Of a DNA stretch of 64,000 bases, positions 34,011-43,748 are shown piece after piece. The stretch is taken from the NCBI RefSeq assembly GCF_003610535.1, contig NZ_RAPN01000001.1:3459320-3523319 (forward strand). The letters run 5' to 3'. The notes under the pieces are model-generated. The model searched no databases and was not told where the DNA came from. It saw only the letters and a list, made by a program, of their open reading frames with translations. This DNA comes from Mangrovibacterium diazotrophicum. GTDB lineage: Bacteria; Bacteroidota; Bacteroidia; Bacteroidales; Prolixibacteraceae. Both the position numbers and the translations under genes were made by a program. Position 1 is the first letter of the stretch; each line of letters begins with the position of its first letter.

Positions 34011-34032
34011 CAAAGAGAAATAAAAATATTCA

Positions 34033-34106
34033 GGGCCTATAGCTCAGTTGGTTAGAGCACCTGACTCATAATCAGGGAGTCACTGGTTCAAGCCCAGTTG
34101 GGCCCA
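34033..34106 (+). tRNA. tRNA with CAU anticodon (Met elongator or Ile2)
   Basis: A complete cloverleaf: acceptor GGGCCTA with TGGGCCC, D arm GCTC/GAGC, anticodon arm CCTGA-CTCATAA-TCAGG and T arm ACTGG-TTCAAGC-CCAGT, discriminator A106; CCA is not encoded. The paired first base and the lack of three G-C pairs in the anticodon stem exclude initiator tRNA. Whether it is elongator Met or lysidine-modified Ile2 cannot be settled by eye. A terminator follows at once. Confidence 0.93.
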
Positions 34107-34113
34107 CAGTAAT

Positions 34114-34145
34114 AAAGGAGAGATCGAGAGGTTTCTCCTTTTTTG
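34114..34145 (+). terminator. Terminator after the tRNA
   Basis: AAAGGAGA and TCTCCTTT pair around a 12-base loop, followed by a T tract. Confidence 0.8.
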
Positions 34146-34177
34146 TTTTACCGCAGTAATTGTTGTGTTTTTAGTGG

Positions 34178-36322
34178 CTAGCAGTCTTGCTCCAGCGGAA
34201 GCGAAATGATAAAAGTAGTTCCTTTTCCGATGGTGCTTTCAACCCGGATTTTGCCATTGTGTTTTCCAACGAAGTCATTGACCAGTATTAATCCGAGGCC
34301 GGTGCCTTGCTCGCCAAAGGTTCCCGGGGAGCTTGTGTGATTCTCAAGTGAGAAAAGGTTAGCAATCTTTTCTTGCGCCATGCCCAGTCCTTTATCGGCT
34401 ACTGACAGTGTTATGAACCCTTTGTCTCTCTCTGCGGCGATTTCTATTTCTCCTTTCTCCTTCGAGTATTTGATGGCATTCGATATCAAATTCCGGAGAA
34501 TGGTTTTCAACATCGCTTCGTCGGCCATAATTTGCAGATCGTCTTCAATGTTTATCGAAAGGAGGATGTGTTTCTTCTCCAAAGGAGAGGCGAATAGTCC
34601 GGTGGCTTCGTCAACAATTTTAGACAAAGCCAAGAATTGGGGATGAAACTCCATACGTTGAAGTTGAGAGCGGGACCAGTCCAACAGGTTGTTTAAAAGC
34701 GTAAAACTATCGCCCAAAGCCTGGTGAAATACCGAAGCATACATCTCCACCGTTTCGTAGTTTTTCTTCTCAATTTCTTCAATCAGAAACTCGCTCAGGG
34801 TGAGGGCTGAGCCAATCGGACCGCGCAGATCGTGTGCAACAATCGAGAAAAACTTGTCTTTCGTTGCTACAGCCTCATTCAGCTGCGCGTTTTTGTGCTG
34901 CAGTTTTCGATAGAAAAAGTAGATGATAACAGCAATCAGCAGTGCCAAAAAGATTGTCGAGATCATGATGGTCTGAGAAGTTCGGTGCTGCCGTAACCGT
35001 AAAAAGTTAATCTCGTTCTGTTTTTCAAGTTCTGCGATTTCACTGTTCTTCTCATCAATTTCATAAATTGACTGTAACTGCTCCATCTTGATTTTGACCG
35101 CGCCGAAAAGAAGCGAATCCTGGATTTCGATTTGTTTATTTTGGGTGTCGACAGCTTTGCGCAGGTTGTTCAAATTCAAATAGACTTCGGTGAGCTTTGC
35201 GTAGATATCTGTTTGAAGTCGCTTTTGTTTGTTCGCGATCGCCAGCTCCAGTGCCTGATTCAATAAATCGAGTCCTGTTGTGGTTTGCCCTTGGGCCGCG
35301 TGGCACAAACCCAGGTATTCGTATACAGGGGGTTGTCCCATCAGGTCACCTGAGTTTTGTTTTATGCGTAACGATTTGTTCAGATAATCCTTGGCAGCCG
35401 AATAATTACCTCGTTCATACTCAATCTTGCCCAGGTTTTTATAGGCGTTTGAAATACCGTATTGGGAGCCGTTTTCAGTAAATGTTTTTAGGGAGTAATC
35501 GATGTTCTCAAATGCTCTCGAGTAGTCGCCAGACTTCATATTTAGCAACCCGATTTGTTCGTAGCATATCGCGATACCGCCTTTGTACCCGTCAATTTCA
35601 GCAATCCGTTTATAAACTGTTAAGGCATTTTGAAAGTGTTCCATGGCTTTGTCCGGTAACCCCAAATCCACATAGATCAATCCCAACAAGTATGATGCCC
35701 AGGCTGCACCTTCATTAAAATCGGTTTTTTCGTAATTCAGTTTCGCTTTAATAATGTACTCAATCGCCCGGTCGTAAAGGCCGTTGGTTCGGTAGATATT
35801 ACCCATGATCGAGTAAGCGGTAGCCAACGTCTTGTGGTTTTCAGAGAGTCGTCCGAAGCGCAGGACGTCGCGAAAAGATTCCAAAGCTGTGGCCTCTTCT
35901 CCTTTGCTTTGGTGGATGATGCCTTCCCGAAGCCTGACATCTGCTTTTACCCAGTTATCGTCGATGGCGTTGGCGACCGTTAACGCAGAGTCGTAGTACG
36001 ATAGCGCATTGCTGGTTTTTTCCTCTGTTTCGAGTATTCGCCCGAGGCTGAAATAACCATGTTCAATCAGGGTGTTATTTCCGGTTTTCTTAGCGTCGAT
36101 GAGCGCCTGGCTGGCAATTTCTTCGGCCTCGTCGGGACTGCTATCTGCCAATTGAACAGAGAGTTCCAGCTGTTTGGTGATTTTTTCCTTACCGGTGGTG
36201 TTCAAGACGACATTACGTAAACTATCGATTGTTGGTGTGCTGAAAACGACCGGGTTAGTGGTCACAATCAGAACCAGCAAGCTAATCGAAAATGGGAATA
36301 TACGTAGTTGTTTGCCGGGCAT
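34178..36322 (-). CDS. TPR-containing sensor histidine kinase
   Basis: A 714-residue protein with a signal/anchor N terminus, a periplasmic array of tetratricopeptide repeats (about 60-400, such as GLYDRAIEYIIKAKLNYEK and GDYSRAFENIDYSL), one membrane helix (about 440-462, MISTIFLALLIAVIIYFFY), a dimerisation domain with phospho-accepting His497 in SIVAHDLRGP and an ATPase domain (NLISNAIKYS, DKGLGM, GTGLGL). There is no receiver domain and no response regulator next to it, so the partner is elsewhere. The ATG at 36322 is preferred to an in-frame TTG at 36352. TPR-type sensors of this kind are widespread in Bacteroidota; their signals are unknown. Confidence 0.88.
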   Translation of the reverse strand: MPGKQLRIFPFSISLLVLIVTTNPVVFSTPTIDSLRNVVLNTTGKEKITKQLELSVQLADSSPDEAEEIASQALIDAKKTGNNTLIEHGYFSLGRILETEEKTSNALSYYDSALTVANAIDDNWVKADVRLREGIIHQSKGEEATALESFRDVLRFGRLSENHKTLATAYSIMGNIYRTNGLYDRAIEYIIKAKLNYEKTDFNEGAAWASYLLGLIYVDLGLPDKAMEHFQNALTVYKRIAEIDGYKGGIAICYEQIGLLNMKSGDYSRAFENIDYSLKTFTENGSQYGISNAYKNLGKIEYERGNYSAAKDYLNKSLRIKQNSGDLMGQPPVYEYLGLCHAAQGQTTTGLDLLNQALELAIANKQKRLQTDIYAKLTEVYLNLNNLRKAVDTQNKQIEIQDSLLFGAVKIKMEQLQSIYEIDEKNSEIAELEKQNEINFLRLRQHRTSQTIMISTIFLALLIAVIIYFFYRKLQHKNAQLNEAVATKDKFFSIVAHDLRGPIGSALTLSEFLIEEIEKKNYETVEMYASVFHQALGDSFTLLNNLLDWSRSQLQRMEFHPQFLALSKIVDEATGLFASPLEKKHILLSINIEDDLQIMADEAMLKTILRNLISNAIKYSKEKGEIEIAAERDKGFITLSVADKGLGMAQEKIANLFSLENHTSSPGTFGEQGTGLGLILVNDFVGKHNGKIRVESTIGKGTTFIISLPLEQDC

Positions 36323-36691
36323 TTGTTCAAGCGCAATTTTACAAGGAGACAACAGAAAATCTGATGTTCGGGCACGTCACGAGATTATCTTTTGGAACTT
36401 CATGTGATCGTGCTGATACAGAGTTTCTTTGTTGGCGGAAAGATACATTTTTTTTCATGACTAGCTCCAGATGAACGTTACCTTTTAGAAACTGTTTAAA
36501 AAATCAATTTGACTGGTATGGCTTTGGTGGATAAAAAAGCCTCGTGAAGAGGGGACTTCACGAGGCATGTACGACAAAATGAAAACGTATTGAATTGTTC
36601 CGTCAGTCAACGAGGATTTGTGTTGGGGAAGTATTTATTGGTTTTCGCTTCGGTATGAAAAAAAGAATTGACGCTGTTTAATTGCGTTTGA
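36323..36691. other. Intergenic region, kinase promoter side and RND terminator (369 bp)
   Basis: Holds the presumed promoter of the TPR kinase (minus strand; a TATCTTTC near 36438-36445 is one mismatch from the -7 consensus) and the terminator of the RND operon at 36533-36566. No coding frame of note. Confidence 0.5.
36533..36566 (-). terminator. Terminator of the RND efflux operon
   Basis: A perfect 11-bp repeat (GCCTCGTGAAG with CTTCACGAGGC, six-base loop) is followed on the minus strand by six T. It lies about 125 bases after the stop of the TolC-like gene. Confidence 0.9.
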
Positions 36692-38083
36692 TTAGTTCAC
36701 GCCTCCTCCCAGACTTCGGTACAGTTCAATCATTGATGTCAATTGATCCAATTTGTCAGTAACAAGGTTACGCTCGGCATTTAGTAACGACTGCTCCGAT
36801 GTCAGTACGTCGGTGTAGTTGGTGCTCGAGGTGTATTGTAATAATTTCTTGGTGTAGTCAACGGCCTTTTCCAGGGAGCCGATTTGCAGGCTGCGGTTCT
36901 CCTTTTTTTCACTTGCAATCTGGAAGGCATACAGCGCATTCGACACTTCCACTCCCGCACTCAGCACGGTTTGTTTATAGGTCTGAAAGTATTCTTCCTG
37001 TTGCGCTTTGGCTGTTTCCAGGCGTTGTTTGTTGGTGCGGTTGTTAAAAATTGGTGCGGCCAATCCGGCTACCAGGTTGCTGAAGAACGAACTTGGGTTG
37101 AAGAAATCAGCCAGTTCAGTTTTGCTGTAGCCGGCTTCAGCCGTAATGGTCAGCGACGGGTAGAAGTACGCGCGGGCCACATTGGTCATTTCGCTGTAGT
37201 AGCGAAGCGCGAATTCAGCTTCCTGCACATCGGGCCGGTTGGCCAGCAACTGCGCCGGAACACCAATTTTCAGCTCTTGATTGATTTGCTGCGTGTCCAT
37301 GCTGCCATATTCAATTTCTCCCGGTTCGCGCGCCAGTAACAGGCAGAGAGCGTTTTCGGTTTCACGGATACTTTGTTTGAGTTCTGAAATAGAAACTTTT
37401 GCCGAGTAATGGTTGGCTTCACTTTGAACGACATCGGCGCCGGTCACCACGTCACTTTCCTTTAGTTTTTTCATGGTGGTCACATCTTCGCCGTACGATT
37501 TTTCAGTGGCAATCAGAATGTCCAATTCCTGGTGATAGGCCAGAAGTGTGTAATAATAGGTTGAAACGTCGGCAACCAACTGGGTTTGCACGCTCCGTTT
37601 GTAGGCTTCACTTTCCAGCAGTGCATTCAGTTCTGCCCGTTTGGTGCTTCTTAGTTTACCCCAAATATCAGCCTCCCAGCTGGCATTCAGCGAGAGCGAG
37701 TAGGTATCGTCGAATGACGATTTGCCCTGCTTGCTCCAGGTTCCGTCGGCATCTGCTTCGAGCGAGGGGAACAAAGCCGCCTTGCTTTGGCGGAAGCTGC
37801 TGCGAGCAGCATCAATGCGGGCCGCAGCGATTTTCAGGTCAAAGTTGTTGTCAACGGCTTCCTGAATATACGATTGCAATAGTGTGTCAGTGAAAAATTC
37901 CTTCCACGACAGGCTGGCGATGGTGGTGGTGTCGGTACCGTTTTGATCGCGGTACAGGCCCTGGCTAAAATCTTGTTTGCTCTGTTTGAGCTGGCTGCTT
38001 GTCTTGCACGACATCAGCAGGCTGCAGCTAACAACCACCGCAAGTGCAGTTCCGGTTTTTATATTGAATTTGTGTAAACGCAT
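36692..38083 (-). CDS. TolC/OprM-type outer membrane efflux lipoprotein
   Basis: A 463-residue outer-membrane factor of the NodT/OprM group. The lipobox LLMSC places the lipidated residue at Cys26. Paired OEP repeats show the helical barrel (ARIDAARSSFRQSKAALFPS, LANRPDVQEAEFALRYYSEM, TVLSAGVEVSNALYAFQIAS). It provides the exit duct for the RND pump encoded upstream in the same operon (order adaptor, pump, duct). The start at 38083 gives a proper lipoprotein signal. Confidence 0.93.
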   Translation of the reverse strand: MRLHKFNIKTGTALAVVVSCSLLMSCKTSSQLKQSKQDFSQGLYRDQNGTDTTTIASLSWKEFFTDTLLQSYIQEAVDNNFDLKIAAARIDAARSSFRQSKAALFPSLEADADGTWSKQGKSSFDDTYSLSLNASWEADIWGKLRSTKRAELNALLESEAYKRSVQTQLVADVSTYYYTLLAYHQELDILIATEKSYGEDVTTMKKLKESDVVTGADVVQSEANHYSAKVSISELKQSIRETENALCLLLAREPGEIEYGSMDTQQINQELKIGVPAQLLANRPDVQEAEFALRYYSEMTNVARAYFYPSLTITAEAGYSKTELADFFNPSSFFSNLVAGLAAPIFNNRTNKQRLETAKAQQEEYFQTYKQTVLSAGVEVSNALYAFQIASEKKENRSLQIGSLEKAVDYTKKLLQYTSSTNYTDVLTSEQSLLNAERNLVTDKLDQLTSMIELYRSLGGGVN

Positions 38084-38155
38084 ATCTAAACTTTAATGGT
38101 TTGCCGCCAAAGTTGAAGCAACACTTCAGCTTTGGCGGATCTATGTTGATGGCTT

Positions 38156-41100
38156 TTATTCTTCAAGTTCCTCGACTCGTTTAATTCGAATTTTCTCCTG
38201 AAGACTTTGGAAAATGATGTAGAGTGCCGGAATAAACAGGATACTGATGAGCGTACCGGCAAGCATACCGCCGATAGCAGAAGCACCAATCGCCTTATTT
38301 CCGTTGGCACCGGCACCCGATGAAAACAGCAGCGGAGCGATACCGAAAATAAAGGTCAGCGAGGTCATCAGAATCGGGCGCAAACGTGTTTTTGCCGCAT
38401 CAATGGCCGACTCTTTAATGCCCATGCCGTGTTTGCGACGTTGGATGGCAAACTCAACAATCAGAATAGCGTTTTTCGCCAGCAAGCCGATGAGCATAAT
38501 CAGCGAAATCTGCATGTAAATGTTGTTGTTGATGCCAAACAATGAAGCGAAAACAAAGGAGCCGCACAAACCAATCGGCAACGACAGGATAACCGCGAGC
38601 GGCAACAGGTAGCTTTCGTACTGGGCGCTCAGGAAGAAATACACGAAGACCAGACAGAGCAGAAAGACGTAAACGGCTTGCGAACCGCTGCTGGTTTCCT
38701 CGCGGGTGATCCCCGAAAATTCGTAACCGTAACCATTGGGCAAGGTTTGGTCGGCCACTTCCTGAATGGCGTTAATCGCGTCGGTTGAGGTGTAGCCGGC
38801 AGCTGGCGAACCGTTCACCGAGATAGATGTAAACAGGTTGAAGCGCGAAATATTCTCCGGTCCGTAAACCCGTTTCATGGTGATAAAACTGCTAATCGGT
38901 GCCATATCGCCGTTGTCGTTTTTCACATATATTTTTTTCAACCCCTCGATGTTTGCCCGGTAAAGCGTATCGGCTTGCACCAACACACGATATTGCTTAC
39001 CGTAAAGGTTGAAGTTTGACGCATATGATCCACCGTAATACGACTGCATGGCCGACAAAATATCGTCGACACCGATGCCGGCATCTTTGGTTTTGGCGAC
39101 ATCAACCGTCATTTGATATTGCGGGAACTTCGGACTAAATGATGTGGCCGCGAACTGAATTTCGGGACGTTTATTCAACTCGGCCAGAAATTTCTGAGCC
39201 TGCTCATAAAATTCGCCGATGGTGTGTCCGGCCTTATCCTGAAGCTGGAATTCGAAACCACCGTTTATCCCGAAACCTGAAATTGTCGGCAATGGCATAC
39301 ACATAATCTGTGCGCCTTTAATCGATGCGGTTTTCTTTTGCAGTTCGGCAATCACGTCGGTATTCGAAACACCTTTTCGTTCGTCCCAGTCTTTTAGCTC
39401 TAGGATGACCATACTGTAGGCACTACCCGAACCCGCAACAAAGTTTTGTCCCGTGTTGGCCATGGTGTTGTGCACAGCCGGAATGGTACGCGCAATACTA
39501 TCAACCTGTTGGGTAATGGCATAGGTGCGTTCCAACGATGACGCCGGAGGCAGGCTGATGCTGACAAAGATGGTTCCCATGTCTTCGTCGGGAACGAAAC
39601 CGCGCGGGGTGGTTTTCATCAGCAGGAAAAAACCCGCGATAAACAGCACTACAATTCCGGCAACCAATTTAAGCTTTCCGGAGAAGAACTGAACGACCCG
39701 TCCGTATTTACCGGCAAGTGATTCGTAGCTGGTGTTGAATGCTATCGTGAATCGCTGTCCCAGGTTTTTCTTTTCGCTGGTGTTGTGTTTGCCCGGACGC
39801 AGGAAGAGCGCTGCCAATGCGGGACTCAGGGTCAAGGCGTTGACGGCGGAAATGAGGATAGCAATGGCAATGGTAATCCCGAATTGCTCGTAGAACACAC
39901 CCGACGAACCCCCGATAAAGGTAACCGGCAGGAACACGGCGACCATAACCAGGGTAATGGAAATGATGGCAGTGGCAATCTCGTTCATCGCGTCAATCGA
40001 AGCTTTTCGCGGCGATTTATAGCCTTCGTCCAGCTTGGCGTGCACCGCTTCAACCACCACAATAGCATCGTCGACCACCATCCCGATGGCCAGCACCAGG
40101 GCAAACAGCGTGATCATGTTGATGGAGTAGCCGAAGAGGTTCAGGAAGAAGAAGGTACCGATAATAGCTACCGGAACCGAAATCGCAGGAATCAATGTTG
40201 ACCGGAAGCTCTGAAGGAAGAGGAAGATAATCAGAAACACCAGCACAAAGGCTTCCAGCAGTGTTTCGAGCACGTTGCTAATGGAGGCTGAAAGGAACTT
40301 GTTGATGTCGACCAGGTAACTGTAGTGGACGCCTTCCGGCAAGTCTTTGGCTACCTCTTCAATCATGGCTTTCGAATCCCGGATTACGTCGCGGGCATTG
40401 GAGCCTGCGGTTTGCGTAATCGCAATACCCACTGCAGGATTTCCGGCACTTTTGGTAATGTTGGAGTACGATTGGGCGCCCAGTTCAACGCGGGCAACGT
40501 CTTTCATGCGCAGGAACTCGCCGTTCCCCTTGCTTTTGATGATGATATTTTCGAACTCGGTTTTTGACTTCAGCTTACCGGTGTATTTGATAACGTATTG
40601 AAACGACTGGTCGCTGTTTTCGCCGAACTTACCGACGGCAGCTTCTACGTTTTGTTCGTCCAATGCAGCTTGTATCTCGTCGGTTGTAACACCGTACGAA
40701 GCCATCAGGTCCGGCTTCAACCAAATACGCATTGAAAATTGTTTCGAGCCAAACGCATTGACCGTCCCAACCCCTTTGACACGCTGCAGACGGGGAATAA
40801 TGTTGATGGCCGCATAGTTTTGCAGAAATGTTCCGTCGTAAGCGGGGTTGTCGCTGTAAAGTGTAAAAATAAGTACGTTACTGTTTTGGCGTTTGCGAAC
40901 CGTAACACCCGATTGGGTTACGGTTGCCGGGAGCTGTCCCGATGCCAGGGATACGCGGTTCTGCACGTTCACCGCAGCCATATCGGGGTCGGTACCAACC
41001 TTAAAGTAAACGTTGATGCTTGCACTTCCGTCATTGGTAGCCGTCGAGGTCATATAAGTCATATCCTCAACCCCGTTGATTTCTTCTTCCAGGGGAACGA

Positions 41101-41284
41101 TGACACTATTCAGGGTTACATCGGCATCGGCGCCGGTGTAGGTTGCCGACACCTGCACCGTTGGCGGCGCAATGTCGGGGTATTGTGTAATCGGCAAACT
41201 GGTAATCCCCAGTACTCCGAGAACGACAATAATTATGGAGATGACCGTACTGAATACAGGACGATCAATGAAAAACTTTAACAT
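38156..41284 (-). CDS. HAE1-type RND efflux pump (AcrB-like)
   Basis: A 1,042-residue inner-membrane proton-driven drug exporter. Seen: N-terminal LKFFIDRPVFSTVISIIIVV, the helix-4 motif LVLAIGMVVDDAIVVVEAVH with the proton-relay Asp pair, and in the second half LLAKNAILIVEFA and ARTRLRPILMTSLTF-like AAKTRLRPILMTS. The two large periplasmic loops are present at full length, so it is intact. It would export hydrophobic or amphipathic compounds with the adaptor and TolC-like proteins of the same operon. Confidence 0.95.
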   Translation of the reverse strand: MLKFFIDRPVFSTVISIIIVVLGVLGITSLPITQYPDIAPPTVQVSATYTGADADVTLNSVIVPLEEEINGVEDMTYMTSTATNDGSASINVYFKVGTDPDMAAVNVQNRVSLASGQLPATVTQSGVTVRKRQNSNVLIFTLYSDNPAYDGTFLQNYAAINIIPRLQRVKGVGTVNAFGSKQFSMRIWLKPDLMASYGVTTDEIQAALDEQNVEAAVGKFGENSDQSFQYVIKYTGKLKSKTEFENIIIKSKGNGEFLRMKDVARVELGAQSYSNITKSAGNPAVGIAITQTAGSNARDVIRDSKAMIEEVAKDLPEGVHYSYLVDINKFLSASISNVLETLLEAFVLVFLIIFLFLQSFRSTLIPAISVPVAIIGTFFFLNLFGYSINMITLFALVLAIGMVVDDAIVVVEAVHAKLDEGYKSPRKASIDAMNEIATAIISITLVMVAVFLPVTFIGGSSGVFYEQFGITIAIAILISAVNALTLSPALAALFLRPGKHNTSEKKNLGQRFTIAFNTSYESLAGKYGRVVQFFSGKLKLVAGIVVLFIAGFFLLMKTTPRGFVPDEDMGTIFVSISLPPASSLERTYAITQQVDSIARTIPAVHNTMANTGQNFVAGSGSAYSMVILELKDWDERKGVSNTDVIAELQKKTASIKGAQIMCMPLPTISGFGINGGFEFQLQDKAGHTIGEFYEQAQKFLAELNKRPEIQFAATSFSPKFPQYQMTVDVAKTKDAGIGVDDILSAMQSYYGGSYASNFNLYGKQYRVLVQADTLYRANIEGLKKIYVKNDNGDMAPISSFITMKRVYGPENISRFNLFTSISVNGSPAAGYTSTDAINAIQEVADQTLPNGYGYEFSGITREETSSGSQAVYVFLLCLVFVYFFLSAQYESYLLPLAVILSLPIGLCGSFVFASLFGINNNIYMQISLIMLIGLLAKNAILIVEFAIQRRKHGMGIKESAIDAAKTRLRPILMTSLTFIFGIAPLLFSSGAGANGNKAIGASAIGGMLAGTLISILFIPALYIIFQSLQEKIRIKRVEELEE

Positions 41285-41295
41285 GTTAAATGGCT

Positions 41296-42486
41296 TTAAA
41301 TTCCGTTGTTTGAGTTGGGGGTGCTTGTTTCTTCGGCCAGTTTGGCGGCTTTCGCTTTAATTTCGGTACCGTCACTGAGCCCGGTAAATCCTTCGAGGAT
41401 GATCTGTTCGTTTTCGCTTAGCCCGCTTTCAACAATATAGCTTTTGCCGTCGTCGGTAGCTGAGACCTCGACATTTTTGGCTTTCACTTTGTTGTCCTGG
41501 TCAACGGTGTACACAACAACTTTATTCAGAAGTTCGGCAGTGGCGCTTTGCGGAATAACCAGCGAGCCACTGTATGTTTTCTCGAGGCTAACGGTAGCAC
41601 TCGCACCACTCCATAAAAGTCCGTCTTCATTTGGGAATGCAGCTTTCATTCGAACCGAGCCGGTCTCCGAATCTACGATGCTGCTGGCCATTTCCAGTTT
41701 ACCCGGGAATTGATAAGTTGAACCATCACTCAGGATCAGGTGGGCACTTTCAATTTTGGCCAGCTTTTCCTGCATGCTTTTGCCCTCGAGGGTGCGGGCC
41801 AGTTCCATCAGGTCTTTCTCGTTCATCGAAAAGTAAGCATACATCTCTTTGTTTTCGGCCAGGGTGGTCAGTGCATCAGTACTGCTGCTGCTAACCAGCG
41901 ATCCGACGCGGTAAGGGATGGAGCCGATCACACCGTCGTAGGGGCTTCGGACATCGGTGTACGAGAGGTTGGTGCGGGCTGTGGCCAAGGCAGCTTTGGC
42001 TTGGGTAACGGCTGCTTCCTGTGCGTCAACGGTTAGTTTCACACTTTCCGATTCGTATTTACTAACAATGTCGCTTTCAACCAGGGGTTGCACTTTGGCT
42101 AAATCCAGTTTGGCTGTCGCCAGGTCGGCCTCGGCACTTTTCAGACTGGCTTCTGCTGTTTCCACTGCATCCTGGTAACTGGGGTTGAAGATGTGAAATA
42201 GCAGTTGTCCTTTTTTCACACTGGCGCCTTCTGCGACGTTAATTTTTTCAATGTAACCTTCGATCTTTGGCCGGATTTCAATTTCCTGAATCCCCTGGAT
42301 CGTTGCCGGGAAATTAATATGTGTGGTCAGATTTTCAGCTTTAAGTTTCATTACCGGGTACTCCGAGACGGTATTCTGAGTGTTCGTTGCCTGCTTTGAG
42401 CCGCAGGACGAAAGAACCAGTAAGGCTAGCGCCAAAATCCCGCTTCCACTGGTTTTCACTACTCTTTTCGCAACATTGTTCATCAT
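41296..42486 (-). CDS. RND periplasmic adaptor (membrane fusion lipoprotein)
   Basis: A 396-residue lipoprotein (VLSSC, Cys28), AcrA/MexA-like. It shows the lipoyl half-motifs IEGYIEKINVAEGASVKKGQ and YDGVIGSIPYRVGSLVS, a helical hairpin between them (EASLKSAEADLATAKLDLAK) and a beta-barrel domain after. It joins the RND pump to the outer-membrane duct. First gene of the operon; only 11 bases separate it from the pump gene. A two-component system is divergently transcribed 206 bases away and may control it. Confidence 0.94.
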   Translation of the reverse strand: MMNNVAKRVVKTSGSGILALALLVLSSCGSKQATNTQNTVSEYPVMKLKAENLTTHINFPATIQGIQEIEIRPKIEGYIEKINVAEGASVKKGQLLFHIFNPSYQDAVETAEASLKSAEADLATAKLDLAKVQPLVESDIVSKYESESVKLTVDAQEAAVTQAKAALATARTNLSYTDVRSPYDGVIGSIPYRVGSLVSSSSTDALTTLAENKEMYAYFSMNEKDLMELARTLEGKSMQEKLAKIESAHLILSDGSTYQFPGKLEMASSIVDSETGSVRMKAAFPNEDGLLWSGASATVSLEKTYSGSLVIPQSATAELLNKVVVYTVDQDNKVKAKNVEVSATDDGKSYIVESGLSENEQIILEGFTGLSDGTEIKAKAAKLAEETSTPNSNNGI

Positions 42487-42680
42487 ATGGCTCTGTTTGA
42501 AATTTCGGTCAAAGCTGCTGATTTTGCTGGCGCAGGCGAAATAATATCAATGAATGGCACTCAAAATGGAATAATCGGGCGGAAACATTCAAGAATAGCC
42601 CAAAATTGAAATGTTAAGGCTGTTCATTGAAGAATCTGTTGCTTTATTTGAAAAAGATTTAGTTCTGTTTTCGAATCATT

Positions 42681-42688
42681 TACATTTG
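42681..42688 (+). promoter_or_regulatory. Possible -7 element (TACATTTG) before LytS-like gene
   Basis: TACATTTG matches TAnnTTTG and a TTTAG lies 18 bases upstream, but the start codon at 42693 is only four bases downstream, which would give a nearly leaderless message. May be chance. Confidence 0.3.
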
Positions 42689-42692
42689 TAAG

Positions 42693-43748
42693 ATGAATCT
42701 GTTTCATAAAAGTAGAAGACTTAAATTTCAGCCTTATGTGGTATGGGGGCTTTTAATGCTGGTATACTTTGCGGTTGGGGTGCAATTGTCCTACGTCAAA
42801 GGATTCTATTTTGCTTTCCTTTTTTCTACCATGCAGCTCACGGTTTACCAGGTGAACCGGCGCAAATTGATCCCGCTTCTATTTGAACAAAACCGACAAC
42901 GCTTTTATTTTGTCAACATTATTTTGGTGCTTGGTATTTGTTTGGCTTCGTTGTTGATTGATAGACAGATTACGGCATTGGAGGAAAATAGCGCACCGAG
43001 AACGAATCCTTCTATAATTTTTCCGTTGTTTCTGCATTCTATATTGTGTTTAGTTGCCCTGTGGGTGAGTATTACGGAGTACCTGACCGACAAGGAGGAG
43101 CAGTCGAAAACGAAAATAGAGGAGTTGATCCGTGATAAGGCCGTCAGCGATCTGAAGTTTCTGAAAATGCAGATTAACCCGCATTTCCTGTTCAACGCAC
43201 TTAATAATATTTACACCATGAGCTACATTGGCGACAAGTCGGCGCACGAGAAAATTGCCCGCCTGTCCGATATGCTTCGCTATGTATTGTACGAGTGCGA
43301 ATCGGAGCTGATTCCGCTGATCAAGGAGATTGAATATATTGAGAGTTACATCGATTTTCAGCAGTTGAAAACCGAGGAGCCGCAGAATATTTCGTTTCAT
43401 TACCAGGTTGAAAAAGAAAACTGCCTGGTGGCGCCCATGTTGCTGATTCCTTTTGTGGAAAATGCGTTTAAGCACAGTAAAATTGAAAAGTTCAAGGGAG
43501 GGTTTGTCAATATATCGCTGATTCAGTCGAAGGACAAGCTGATTTTTGAATTGAAAAACAGTTACCCAATTGAGGAGCATGTTCCCCGCAGCACGATCAA
43601 AAGTAGCGGGATCGGGATTAAGAATGTGGAAAACCGCCTGAAGTTGCTTTACCCGGGAAAACACCACATGAACATTGAAAGCTCCGGAAACATTTATAGA
43701 GTAAATATGGAACTGGACATAAATGGAACAAGCCGAAAGAAAATATAA
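42693..43748 (+). CDS. LytS/YehU-type sensor histidine kinase
   Basis: A 351-residue inner-membrane kinase with about four membrane helices (17-33, 38-52, 73-90, 108-128) and the His_kinase domain of the LytS family: phospho-accepting His164 in KMQINPHFLFNALNNIY. The ATP-binding part has PFVENAFKHS and SGIGIKNVENRLKLLYPG. No separate sensor domain is seen, so the membrane part probably senses. It overlaps the response-regulator gene by 26 bases, a sure sign of a pair. Its position divergent from the RND operon suggests control of efflux, but this is inference. Confidence 0.92.
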   Translation: MNLFHKSRRLKFQPYVVWGLLMLVYFAVGVQLSYVKGFYFAFLFSTMQLTVYQVNRRKLIPLLFEQNRQRFYFVNIILVLGICLASLLIDRQITALEENSAPRTNPSIIFPLFLHSILCLVALWVSITEYLTDKEEQSKTKIEELIRDKAVSDLKFLKMQINPHFLFNALNNIYTMSYIGDKSAHEKIARLSDMLRYVLYECESELIPLIKEIEYIESYIDFQQLKTEEPQNISFHYQVEKENCLVAPMLLIPFVENAFKHSKIEKFKGGFVNISLIQSKDKLIFELKNSYPIEEHVPRSTIKSSGIGIKNVENRLKLLYPGKHHMNIESSGNIYRVNMELDINGTSRKKI

